In this document: in pieces, positions 6,638-14,367 of the stretch
How the letters are laid out: each line of letters starts with the position of its first letter
Position numbering within the stretch: position 1 is the first letter of the stretch
Assembly (NCBI GenBank): GCA_038207585.1
Contig: JBBQZP010000001.1
Coordinates: 1 to 64,000, forward strand
DNA from: JBBQZP01 sp038207585
GTDB lineage: Bacteria > Pseudomonadota > Alphaproteobacteria > Rhodobacterales > Rhodobacteraceae
Length of the DNA: 64,000 nucleotides
Direction: 5' to 3'
The notes under the pieces: model-generated
What the model saw: the letters and a program-made list of their open reading frames with translations, nothing else
What the model was told of the DNA's origin: nothing
Databases searched by the model: none
Made by a program: the position numbers and the translations under genes

Positions 6638-8724
6638 CGAACCTTGAGCCCGCAGATATGGATATCGAGGCCCCGGGCCGTCCGTTCTGGCGCAATCTTT
6701 CGGTCATCTGGTTGGTGCCGATTCTGGCGTTGGTGGTGTCTTTGGGCGTGGCCTGGCAAAGCTATTCCGGCCGGGGTGAGTTGATTGAAATTTCGTTCAA
6801 GGATGCAGGCGGCGTCACGGCGGGGGAAACCACGCTGCGCTACCGCGATGTGGTGATCGGCACAGTGGAAACGATACGGTTCAACGGTGATCTCTCGAAG
6901 GTCATCGTATCGGCGCGGGTTGATCAAAGCGTTGCTCCGTATCTTGATGAAAGCGCGTCGTTCTGGGTGGTGCGCCCACAAGTCACGACACGCGGCATCT
7001 CGGGCCTGTCGACCGTTCTGTCGGGCGTCTACATCACGGGTGATTGGGATACCAAGGTCGGCACGGCAAAGCAGCGGTTCGATGGCAAGGACATCGCGCC
7101 CTTGGTCGCACCCGGCCGCAAGGGCACACGCATCACGCTGCGTGGTAATGATGGAAACATCCTGTCAGCCGGTGCGCCCATCATCTTCAAGGGCATCGAG
7201 GTTGGCCGGCTGGAAGAGCCGCGACTGACGGATTCCGGCAATTCGGTTCTGGTCGGGGCCTTTATCGACGCGCCGCAGGATAAACGGCTGACCACGGCAA
7301 CACGGTTCTGGGATACCTCGGGGTTTACCGTAAAATTCGGCGCGCAGGGCTTTGCGCTGGATGTCAAAAGCCTGTCGTCGCTGCTGGCGGGGGGCCTTGA
7401 GTTTGCCGATATCTATGAGGGCGGCCAGCCCATCCCCGACGGCTATGTTTATACAATCTACGTCGATGAGGAAACGGCGCGCAAAAGTCTCGCCAACCGG
7501 ACCATCGCCGATGGGGTCAACCTGACCATTCCCTTTGACGATGCGATTTCGGGTCTGGCCGTTGGCGCGCCGGTTCGCTTTGGCGGCGTGCAGGTCGGAG
7601 AGGTCAGCGCCATTGTCGCCCGCGCCGGGGCCAACCCCGATAACCCGAACGGACCGGTGCAACTGGTGGCCAATGTGGTGATCGATCCGGTTCAGATGGG
7701 AATGACCGGTGGTTCGGAAAACGGCGAGATGCTCGATTTCTTTGCCGGAGAGGTCGAGAAGGGCCTGCGCGCCAAACTTGGAACCGAAAGTTTGTTCAGC
7801 GGCGCGCTGGTCGTCGATCTGGTTCGGATTGAAAACCCTACGCCAGCCATCCTGCGCCGGGACGGGCAGCCCTATCCGATCTTGCCGTCGGTCCCGTCGG
7901 AAATGTCCGATTTCACGGCGACGGCCGAAGGCGTACTCAAGCGGATCAATTCGCTGCCCATAGAAGAGCTGATGACGCAGACGACCGAACTGATCAGCAG
8001 TGTGAACAAGATCGTGTCGTCCGAAAGCACGCAGGCGCTGCCCGATGAAGCCCGCGCAATTCTGTCGAACGTGCGCACCCTGATTGCCGACGATGCGACG
8101 CAGGCGCTGCCGGGAGAGTTGCGCGCCGCAGTGGCCGATCTGCGCTCCGTTGTGGCCGATCTTCGGTCTGCGGGGGCGATTGAAAGCCTGACCTCGGCGC
8201 TGAAGAATGCCGACCGCATTGCCGCCAATGTGGCAACAGCTTCGGACCAGTTTCCGCAGATCGTCGATCAGCTTCACACGCTGACGGAAAAGGTGAATGC
8301 GCTGAAAGCGGATGAGCTTGTCGCCTCGGCGCAGGCACTGATCGACAGCGCGAACAAGCTGGTCGACAGCGATGCAACCCGTGCGTTGCCCGCATCGCTG
8401 GCCAGTGCGCTGGACGAAGTGCAAAAAATTCTGGTCGATCTGCGCGAAGGCGGGGCGATCAGCAATGTGAACGCAACGCTGGATTCGGCGCGCAAAGCGG
8501 CCGATTCCGTGGCCAGTTCGGTGGACAAGCTGCCGCAACTGACTGACCGTCTGAACACCCTGCTGGCCCGCGCCGATACAGTGCTTTCGGCTTACGGCGA
8601 GCGGTCGGATTTCAACGATGAAACGGTAGCAACCCTGCGCGAAATCCGTCAGGCGGCGACTGCTGTATCCAAACTGGCGCGGACGATCGAACGCAATCCA
8701 AATTCCTTACTGATCGGTAAATAA
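6634..8724 (+). CDS. pqiB: PqiB-like MCE (MlaD-domain) protein with extended C-terminal tail
   Basis: 696 residues: one N-terminal membrane anchor (about 22-44, WLVPILALVVSLGVAW), then three MCE domains (starting about 50, 165 and 293; each with a V/I-G-x-V-type core as in YRDVVIGTVE, FKGIEVGRLEE, FGGVQVGEV). From about 430 to the end is a long helical, Ala/Asp-rich region with repeated TQALP/TRALP blocks. E. coli PqiB has 546 residues and three MCE domains, so this copy has a longer helical needle. It should form a periplasm-spanning lipid channel anchored in the inner membrane. Located between pqiA and pqiC in a tight operon. Confidence 0.92.
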   Translation: MTNLEPADMDIEAPGRPFWRNLSVIWLVPILALVVSLGVAWQSYSGRGELIEISFKDAGGVTAGETTLRYRDVVIGTVETIRFNGDLSKVIVSARVDQSVAPYLDESASFWVVRPQVTTRGISGLSTVLSGVYITGDWDTKVGTAKQRFDGKDIAPLVAPGRKGTRITLRGNDGNILSAGAPIIFKGIEVGRLEEPRLTDSGNSVLVGAFIDAPQDKRLTTATRFWDTSGFTVKFGAQGFALDVKSLSSLLAGGLEFADIYEGGQPIPDGYVYTIYVDEETARKSLANRTIADGVNLTIPFDDAISGLAVGAPVRFGGVQVGEVSAIVARAGANPDNPNGPVQLVANVVIDPVQMGMTGGSENGEMLDFFAGEVEKGLRAKLGTESLFSGALVVDLVRIENPTPAILRRDGQPYPILPSVPSEMSDFTATAEGVLKRINSLPIEELMTQTTELISSVNKIVSSESTQALPDEARAILSNVRTLIADDATQALPGELRAAVADLRSVVADLRSAGAIESLTSALKNADRIAANVATASDQFPQIVDQLHTLTEKVNALKADELVASAQALIDSANKLVDSDATRALPASLASALDEVQKILVDLREGGAISNVNATLDSARKAADSVASSVDKLPQLTDRLNTLLARADTVLSAYGERSDFNDETVATLREIRQAATAVSKLARTIERNPNSLLIGK

Positions 8725-8725
8725 G

Positions 8726-9280
8726 ATGATGATGCGCAACCTTGCCCTGTGTGCCGTGCTGATACTTTCGGCCTGTGGATCGAAATCGCTTTATCTGATC
8801 GACCGCCCCGTCACGGCCGAGAGAATCCGCGTGTCGGTGGCCACGGTCGAGGTGAAGGACGCAACCTTGCCCGCCTATGCCGAAGCCTCGGAAATTGCTG
8901 TGCAGGATGCGGATGGTGCGCTGACCACGATCAAGGGCGCTTTGTGGGCAGAAGACCCGGCAAGTGCCGTTACCCGCGCCATTGCCTATAATCTGGAAGA
9001 GGTCAGCACTGCCAGTGTTGCCGCCGAGCCCTGGCCACTGGCCGACAGCCCGGATGCGCAGATCGACCTTCGGATCGACCGGATGCTGGCCCGCGCTGAT
9101 GGGCAGTTCGAACTTGGCGGGCAGTTTGCCATCACCTCACCCAGCGGCAATCGCCGTGAACGGTTGCAGCGCTTTTCGATCCTGACACCCCTTGCCGATG
9201 ACGCGCCGGGCACCATCGCGGCGGCTACTTCGGCGGCCCTAGTGCAACTGAGCACCGATATCGCGCAGGCGTTGCGCTAA
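8726..9280 (+). CDS. pqiC: PqiC-like outer-membrane lipoprotein
   Basis: 184 residues with a lipoprotein signal ending LILSAC (Cys at 17). The mature part has the ABC-type transport auxiliary lipoprotein pattern of the PqiC family: YLIDRPVTAERIRVSVATVEV near the start and a conserved ALWAEDPASAVTRAI segment. PqiC forms a ring at the outer membrane that docks the PqiB needle. It begins one base after the pqiB stop, with three ATG codons in tandem (ATGATGATG), so the exact start is uncertain by two residues. It ends 8 bases from the convergent Hpt gene without a visible terminator. Confidence 0.88.
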   Translation: MMMRNLALCAVLILSACGSKSLYLIDRPVTAERIRVSVATVEVKDATLPAYAEASEIAVQDADGALTTIKGALWAEDPASAVTRAIAYNLEEVSTASVAAEPWPLADSPDAQIDLRIDRMLARADGQFELGGQFAITSPSGNRRERLQRFSILTPLADDAPGTIAAATSAALVQLSTDIAQALR

Positions 9281-9288
9281 GCCTCGGG

Positions 9289-9651
9289 TCACGCCGCCGA
9301 TGATTGCGCCTGCTGTTCGGTAAACACTCGCTTTGTTGCATGATAGGTGGTGACGACAGCGGCAACGTCGATCTGCCCCGCCTCGCCGCACCCGGCCTGC
9401 CGTTCCCCTTTTTGACACAGCGCCGCAAGGTCCGCGAACCCAAGGTTCAGCGCGCTGCCCTTCAGAAAGTGAAGATCGCCGCCCAGCGTTTCCCTGTCGG
9501 GGTTCGCTGACAGGCGTGCGATGATTTCATCGGTTTCCTCCAGAAATAGATCCACCACTTCGGCGAAGTCATCTTCGCCAATCTCAAGACGTAATTCCAC
9601 CACCCGCGCCCAGTCTATCATCCGACCCCCCATTTCCCCGATGTAAGGCAT
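9289..9651 (-). CDS. Histidine phosphotransfer (Hpt) domain protein
   Basis: 120 residues, or 110 from the ATG at 9621 (MIDWARVVEL). A single Hpt four-helix domain carries the phosphorylatable His in LHFLKGSALNLG (H61). Such free-standing Hpt proteins relay phosphate between a hybrid kinase and response regulators. It diverges from a gene for a receiver-PP2C phosphatase, whose Asp is a likely partner; no kinase gene is in the window. The upstream gap holds a spaced inverted repeat at 9679-9747. Confidence 0.85.
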   Translation of the reverse strand: MPYIGEMGGRMIDWARVVELRLEIGEDDFAEVVDLFLEETDEIIARLSANPDRETLGGDLHFLKGSALNLGFADLAALCQKGERQAGCGEAGQIDVAAVVTTYHATKRVFTEQQAQSSAA

Positions 9652-9678
9652 GTCCCACCCGGCAAAAATGCGCCCGTT

Positions 9679-9747
9679 GGCTTAACAACAGGTAATGGCC
9701 GCCCCGACCTTTCCCGTCGCATTTTAGGTTTCACGGTCTGTTAAGCC
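9679..9747. promoter_or_regulatory. Spaced GGCTTAAC / GTTAAGCC inverted pair
   Basis: GGCTTAAC at 9679-9686 and its exact reverse complement GTTAAGCC at 9740-9747 are separated by 53 bases in the gap between the Hpt gene and the receiver-PP2C gene. TTAA-containing half-sites recall CtrA boxes, but the TTAA-N7-TTAA spacing is not met. Whether this is an operator pair or chance is open. Confidence 0.3.
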
Positions 9748-9830
9748 GGGACGTGGATAGGTGGGCGGCATGAAACACCGGTGCCGCCTTGATTGAACGT
9801 TCCGCCCGCGCAACCGAACCGACGCCCATC

Positions 9831-11057
9831 ATGGATGAGGCGCAGCCCCGGCATGTGCTGATCGCGGATGACAGCAAGGCGCAGCGCCGCTTGCTGGCGC
9901 TTTCGCTACAACGGTCAGGCTACCGTGTGACCGAGGCAGAATCAGGGCAAGAGGCGCTGGCCTTGTGCCTTGAGACGGCCTTTGATTTCGTGATCAGCGA
10001 CTGGATGATGCCGGGCCTGACAGGCCCCGAATTCTGCACCGCTTTCCGCGCCCTGCCGCATGACAATTACGGGTATTTCATCCTTCTGACGTCACATTCC
10101 GAAAAGAATGAGGTGGCAAAGGGGTTTGACTGCGGCGCCGATGATTTCCTGACCAAGCCGGTCAGTGCCGACGAATTGCGCGCCCGGCTGCGTGCGGGCG
10201 AGCGTATCCTAGGCATGCAGGCCGAACTTGTGGCCAAGAACGATCTGATCGGTGAAACGCTGGGCCAGTTGCAAAAGGTCTACGATTCGCTTGACCGCGA
10301 TCTGATCGAGGCGCGCAAGGTGCAGCAAACGCTGGTGCGCGACCGGCACCGCGATTTCGGGCAGGGTGCTGTGTCCATCCTGCTGCGGCCCTCGGGGCAT
10401 GTGGGGGGTGATCTGGCCGGGTTCTTTGCCATCACCGACCACCGGATTGGTGTTTATTCGGTAGATGTTTCGGGCCACGGCGTTGCCTCGGCCATGATGA
10501 CGGCGCGGCTGGCGGGGTTGTTGTCAGGCTCGTCGCCCGATCAGAACATCGCGCTGACCAATGCGCCGGATGGCAGCCGCGACGCCTGGCCACCCGAAGT
10601 TGTGGCCGCCCGCCTGAACCGCATGATGATGGAGGAACTGGGGGTCGATCAGTACTTCACGCTCGCCTATGCCGAGATTGATCTGACGACTGGCGCGGTC
10701 ATGCTGGTGCAGGCCGGGCATCCGCATCCGGCGATTTTGCGGGCAGATGGCGGGGTTGAATATCTGGGCGACGGCGGTCTGCCCATCGGGCTGATCGACG
10801 GCGGCAGTTTTGACCGCATCAGGGCGCAGCTTGCTCCGGGCGATCGGTTGTTCCTGATGTCAGACGGCATCACCGAATGCCCCGATCCGATGGGCGACGA
10901 ACTGGGAACCGAAGGTTTCACACGGATGCTGGGCATGGTGCGGGACCTCGACGATCAACCGCTGTTGGAGGCGTTGGTCTGGCACCTGAACACCCATGCC
11001 GGGGGTGAGGATTTCCCCGATGATGTGTCGGGGGCGCTTTTCCATTACACCGGCTGA
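9831..11057 (+). CDS. Response regulator with PP2C (RsbU/SpoIIE-type) phosphatase output
   Basis: 408 residues from the ATG at 9831; a TTG at 9789 in the same frame would add 14. The receiver (about 8-125) has the acidic pair in LIADDS, phospho-Asp D57 in ISDWMMPG and Lys K109 in LTKP. A helical linker (LVAKNDLIGETLGQLQKVYDSLDRDLIEARKVQ) leads to a PP2C SpoIIE domain with metal-binding Asp in GGDLAGFF and DVSGHG, and ILLMSDG-like FLMSDGITE. Such proteins dephosphorylate an anti-anti-sigma factor in partner-switching stress pathways; in Rhodobacter the RbaY protein of the gene-transfer-agent pathway has this architecture. No anti-sigma genes are adjacent. It converges on a NUDIX gene with 3 bases between. 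Confidence 0.9.
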   Translation: MDEAQPRHVLIADDSKAQRRLLALSLQRSGYRVTEAESGQEALALCLETAFDFVISDWMMPGLTGPEFCTAFRALPHDNYGYFILLTSHSEKNEVAKGFDCGADDFLTKPVSADELRARLRAGERILGMQAELVAKNDLIGETLGQLQKVYDSLDRDLIEARKVQQTLVRDRHRDFGQGAVSILLRPSGHVGGDLAGFFAITDHRIGVYSVDVSGHGVASAMMTARLAGLLSGSSPDQNIALTNAPDGSRDAWPPEVVAARLNRMMMEELGVDQYFTLAYAEIDLTTGAVMLVQAGHPHPAILRADGGVEYLGDGGLPIGLIDGGSFDRIRAQLAPGDRLFLMSDGITECPDPMGDELGTEGFTRMLGMVRDLDDQPLLEALVWHLNTHAGGEDFPDDVSGALFHYTG

Positions 11058-11060
11058 CCG

Positions 11061-11507
11061 CTAGCCCGCCGCACCCACAAACCGCGCCAGCATCCCCCGG
11101 TCGCCCGGATTGCCCAGTAGTGCCAGCGCCTCATTCACCGGCAGCCAGATCGCCGTATGTCCGGCCTCGGTCGGCGGGCCAAGGCGGCGGACGGGATGGG
11201 CAGCGTAAACCGTGCAGACCTTTTCGGCCCAAAGATCGTATTCCGGCATATAGGTGAACCTCCGGAACGCCCCCAGCCTGCGCAACCCCGCTATGCGCCA
11301 GCCGGTTTCCTCCATCACCTCACGGTGCAGCGCAGGGATCGGATGCTCACCGGGGTCTATCCCCCCGCCGGGCAACTGAAATTCGGGCATGGGCTCCATC
11401 TGATGCGTTGCAAGCAGACTGCCGCCCCGCAGCAAAATCGCATAAACGCCGGGCCTGCGCCGGTAGATGCGGCCCGGTTCGGGCGGCGTGCCGTATCGTC
11501 TGATCAT
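11061..11507 (-). CDS. NUDIX hydrolase
   Basis: 148 residues from the ATG at 11507, which has an AGGG ribosome site; longer in-frame starts run into the promoter region and are unlikely. The Nudix box is complete: G-x5-E-x7-REVMEETGW (in GGIDPGEHPIPALHREVMEE). N-terminal YRRRPGVYAILLRGG fits the first strands. The substrate, some nucleoside diphosphate linked to another group, cannot be read from sequence. It diverges from hslO, with a 14-bp palindrome between them. Confidence 0.88.
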   Translation of the reverse strand: MIRRYGTPPEPGRIYRRRPGVYAILLRGGSLLATHQMEPMPEFQLPGGGIDPGEHPIPALHREVMEETGWRIAGLRRLGAFRRFTYMPEYDLWAEKVCTVYAAHPVRRLGPPTEAGHTAIWLPVNEALALLGNPGDRGMLARFVGAAG

Positions 11508-11535
11508 GCCCTGCCCCTTGGTCCTGCGGTTGCCC

Positions 11536-11549
11536 TGCCTATATAGGCA
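11536..11549. promoter_or_regulatory. 14-bp perfect palindrome in the NUDIX-hslO divergent gap
   Basis: TGCCTATATAGGCA is a perfect palindrome 34 bases before the hslO start and 28 bases before the NUDIX start. Its TATA core could serve as a -10 element in both directions or as a regulator site. It resembles the palindrome at 2378-2391 (TGC, TATA core, GCA). Confidence 0.4.
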
Positions 11550-11583
11550 CGGTATGCCAAGGCTGGCTTGCCAAGGAAACCCC

Positions 11584-12588
11584 ATGACCACGCTCTCGCA
11601 AATTGCCTGGGACGATACCGTCCTGCCCTTTCAGCTTGACCGCTCGGATATCCGTGGCCGCGTTGTGCGGCTGGACGGAGTATTGGATCAGGTTCTGAGC
11701 AAGCATGATTATCCCCGCCAGATCGAGGCGATGGTGGCCGAGGCAACGCTGCTGACCGCGCTGATCGGCCAGACGATCAAGCTGCGCTGGCGGCTGTCGT
11801 TACAGGTGTTCGGCAAGGGTGCCGTCAAGATGGTGGCGACCGATTATTATGGCCCCACCGATGACGGCCAGCCCGCCCGGATGCGTGCCTATGCCAATTT
11901 CGACGCCGACAAGCTTGACCCGGACCTGCCCGGTTTTGACCAACTGGGCGACGGGTACTTTTCGATGCGCATCGACCAGGGGCCGGGCACAACGCCCTAT
12001 CAGGGGGTCACACCGCTTGCGGGCGGGTCGCTTTCGGCCACGGTGCAGACCTATTTTGCGCAGTCAGAACAATTGCCGACGCGGTTCTCGCTGACCTTCG
12101 GGCGCAGTCAGAAGCCGGGCGCGGCAGAGCATTGGCGCGGTGGGGGCGTGATGCTGCAGCACATGCCCAAAGCCTCTCCCTTCGTGACATCGCCCGATCT
12201 TCCGGGCGGGTCGGGCGAGGGCGGCTTGCTCACGCCCGAGGATATTCTGGAAGGTGACGCGGGCGAAAATTGGCGTCGCGTGAACCTGCTGCTTGATACC
12301 GTCGAAGAGCTGGAGCTTGTTGGCCCGACCGTGCAGCCGACCGACCTTCTGGTGCGCTTGTTCCATGAGGAAGGGCCGCGGGTTTACGATGCGCAGCCGG
12401 TGCGGTTTGGCTGTTCGTGTTCGGCAGATAAGGTGCGCAATTCGCTGGGCATCTATTCGCAGAAAGAGCTGAAACACATGACCACCGACGAGGGCATCCT
12501 GACCGCCGATTGCCAGTTCTGCGGCGCGCATTATGAATTCGACCCCAAAACGCTGGGGTTCGAGGCGGTGCAGGGCGATGACACCTGA
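11584..12588 (+). CDS. hslO: Redox-regulated chaperone Hsp33
   Basis: 334 residues. The N-terminal Hsp33 substrate-binding domain starts at about residue 10 (LPFQLDRSDIRGRVVRL) and includes LTALIGQTIKLRWRLSLQ. The C-terminal redox switch has the canonical zinc-binding cysteines in FGCSCS and CQFCGAHYEF (C-x-C and C-x2-C). On oxidation with unfolding stress, zinc is released and the protein becomes an ATP-independent holdase in the cytoplasm. ATG chosen at 11584 just after the divergent promoter region. It overlaps the next gene by 11 bases, heading a housekeeping operon. Confidence 0.96.
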   Translation: MTTLSQIAWDDTVLPFQLDRSDIRGRVVRLDGVLDQVLSKHDYPRQIEAMVAEATLLTALIGQTIKLRWRLSLQVFGKGAVKMVATDYYGPTDDGQPARMRAYANFDADKLDPDLPGFDQLGDGYFSMRIDQGPGTTPYQGVTPLAGGSLSATVQTYFAQSEQLPTRFSLTFGRSQKPGAAEHWRGGGVMLQHMPKASPFVTSPDLPGGSGEGGLLTPEDILEGDAGENWRRVNLLLDTVEELELVGPTVQPTDLLVRLFHEEGPRVYDAQPVRFGCSCSADKVRNSLGIYSQKELKHMTTDEGILTADCQFCGAHYEFDPKTLGFEAVQGDDT

Positions 12589-13165
12589 TGCGCTGCGCCG
12601 AGCCTTGCTGCGCGATGTGGGCGCGTCGTCGGATTTCGACCTGAACCCCGCGATCAGCTTGCCGCCGGGGCGTGTCTTGCGTCCTGCGGCGGTGCTGATT
12701 GCGATATGGGAAAGGCCGCAGGGGGCGCAGGTGATCCTGACCAAGCGGTCGTCACATCTGCAACACCATCCCGGCCAGATCGCCTTTCCCGGCGGCAAGA
12801 TTGATGCGGGCGACGCGGGGCCAGAGGCTGCGGCCCTGCGTGAGGCGCATGAGGAGATTGGGCTGGACCCGGCATCCGTGCAGGTTCTGGGCCGTCTGGC
12901 GCCGCATGAAACCGTGACGGGATTCACGATCACCCCGATTTTGAGCCATGTTCGGCACGATTTTACCCCCATCCCCGAGGCGGGCGAAGTGGACGAGGTG
13001 TTCACCGTGCCGCTGTCGCATCTGTTGAACCCTGCTGCTTATGCCATTGAACGGCGGCGCTGGCGCGGCGAATGGCGTCGTTTCTATGCCGTTCCTTACG
13101 GGCCCTATTACATCTGGGGCGCCACCGCCCGCATCCTGCGCGGATTGGCGGAGTGTTTGGTATGA
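12578..13165 (+). CDS. CoA pyrophosphatase (NUDIX family)
   Basis: 195 residues from ATG 12578, inside the end of hslO. It carries both the CoA-hydrolase signature LTKRSSHLQHHPGQIAFPGG and the Nudix box (REAHEEIGL). The family splits CoA and its derivatives into 3',5'-ADP and phosphopantetheine-type products. The C-terminal segment FYAVPYGPYYIWGATARILRGL is typical of this subgroup. Its stop overlaps the cca start (GTATGA), so the genes are coupled. Confidence 0.92.
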   Translation: MTPDALRRALLRDVGASSDFDLNPAISLPPGRVLRPAAVLIAIWERPQGAQVILTKRSSHLQHHPGQIAFPGGKIDAGDAGPEAAALREAHEEIGLDPASVQVLGRLAPHETVTGFTITPILSHVRHDFTPIPEAGEVDEVFTVPLSHLLNPAAYAIERRRWRGEWRRFYAVPYGPYYIWGATARILRGLAECLV

Positions 13166-14304
13166 AAGTCACCGGCGATTGGCTGACGAACCCGGCAACA
13201 CAAACCGTCTGCGCCTGCCTGACCGGGACCGGGCATCAGGCACTGTTTGTGGGCGGCTGTGTGCGCAATGCGCTGATCGGGGTAGCGGTGTCGGACATCG
13301 ACATTTCCACCGATGCCTTGCCGGAAAAAGTCACTAATCTGGCGGAAGGTGCCGGTTTCAAGGTTGTACCGACCGGCTTTGAGCATGGCACGGTTACAGT
13401 GATAGCCGGTGGTATCCCGCATGAGGTCACCACCTTTCGCCGCGATATCAAAACCGACGGGCGTCATGCCGTGGTGGCGTTTTCCACCGATATTGCCGAG
13501 GATGCCCAGCGCCGTGATCTGACGATGAACGCGCTTTACTGCACACCGGATGGGTCGGTTGTGGACCCATTGGGCGGCCTGCCCGACCTGATGGCGCGGC
13601 GGGTGCGGTTTGTCGGCGATGCGGAGGCTCGGATCACTGAGGATTATCTGCGTATCCTGCGGTTCTTCCGGTTTTACGCGATCTACGGCGATCCGGCGGG
13701 CGGGGTAGACGCCGAGGGTCTTGCGGCCTGCGCCGCACATGCCGAAGGGTTGGCAAAGATTTCGCGTGAACGCATCGGGGCGGAAATGCGCAAATTGCTC
13801 GCCGCGCCCGACCCTGCGCCTGCAGTCGCCAGCATGGCACAGGCGGGTGTGTTGGCGCAGGTGATTGCCGGGGCCGACCCGCGCGCACTGGCCCCGCTGA
13901 TCCATCTGGAGGGTAATTTACCGCCCCGCTGGCTGCGCCGTCTTGTGGTGCTTGGGGGGACAGGTCAGACCGAGGCGCTGACGCTATCACGCGCGGAAAG
14001 CACCAATTTGGGCCATATCAGAGACGAAATCGGTGCTTTGACCCGCGCGACAGAACTTGGCTATCGCCACGGTGCTGACATCGCGCAAGACGTCCTCCTT
14101 GCCCGTGCCGCGATGATGGAATCGCCACTGCCGCCAGAGTGGAAAGCGGCGATTCAGCACGGCGCTGACGCCACTTTCCCCATTACAGCCGCCGATCTGA
14201 TGCCTGCGTTGCAAGGCCCCGCACTTGGGGCGAAACTCAAGGCGCTTGAAACCCGTTGGATCGCGTCGGATTTTGTGCTTTCGCGCACGGAACTTTTGGC
14301 CTGA
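13162..14304 (+). CDS. cca: CCA tRNA nucleotidyltransferase
   Basis: 380 residues, class II CCA-adding/poly(A) polymerase-type. N-terminal head: GGCVRNALIG, the metal-binding DID in SDIDISTDA, and RRDLTMNALY for nucleotide selection. The neck domain is ITEDYLRILRFFRFYAIYG and ERIGAEMRKLL. It rebuilds or repairs the 3' CCA of tRNA in the cytoplasm. The usual GGxVRD has Asn instead of Asp; this is not a metal ligand, so activity is expected. Start at ATG 13162 overlaps the stop of the NUDIX gene; longer starts would intrude deep into that gene. Confidence 0.94.
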   Translation: MKVTGDWLTNPATQTVCACLTGTGHQALFVGGCVRNALIGVAVSDIDISTDALPEKVTNLAEGAGFKVVPTGFEHGTVTVIAGGIPHEVTTFRRDIKTDGRHAVVAFSTDIAEDAQRRDLTMNALYCTPDGSVVDPLGGLPDLMARRVRFVGDAEARITEDYLRILRFFRFYAIYGDPAGGVDAEGLAACAAHAEGLAKISRERIGAEMRKLLAAPDPAPAVASMAQAGVLAQVIAGADPRALAPLIHLEGNLPPRWLRRLVVLGGTGQTEALTLSRAESTNLGHIRDEIGALTRATELGYRHGADIAQDVLLARAAMMESPLPPEWKAAIQHGADATFPITAADLMPALQGPALGAKLKALETRWIASDFVLSRTELLA

Positions 14305-14367
14305 CCCCCGGTTTTCCTTCGGCAGATTCTGCGGTATAGGATCGGCGCACAACTCAGGTGTCACCCC

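Noticed and set aside
7165..8538. 457-codon open frame on the minus strand
   Set aside because: Antisense to pqiB, whose MCE domains are clear.
13240..13330. Inactive CCA-adding enzyme because GGxVRD is GGCVRN
   Set aside because: The metal-binding DID and RRDLTMNA motifs are intact, and the changed Asp is not a catalytic metal ligand.
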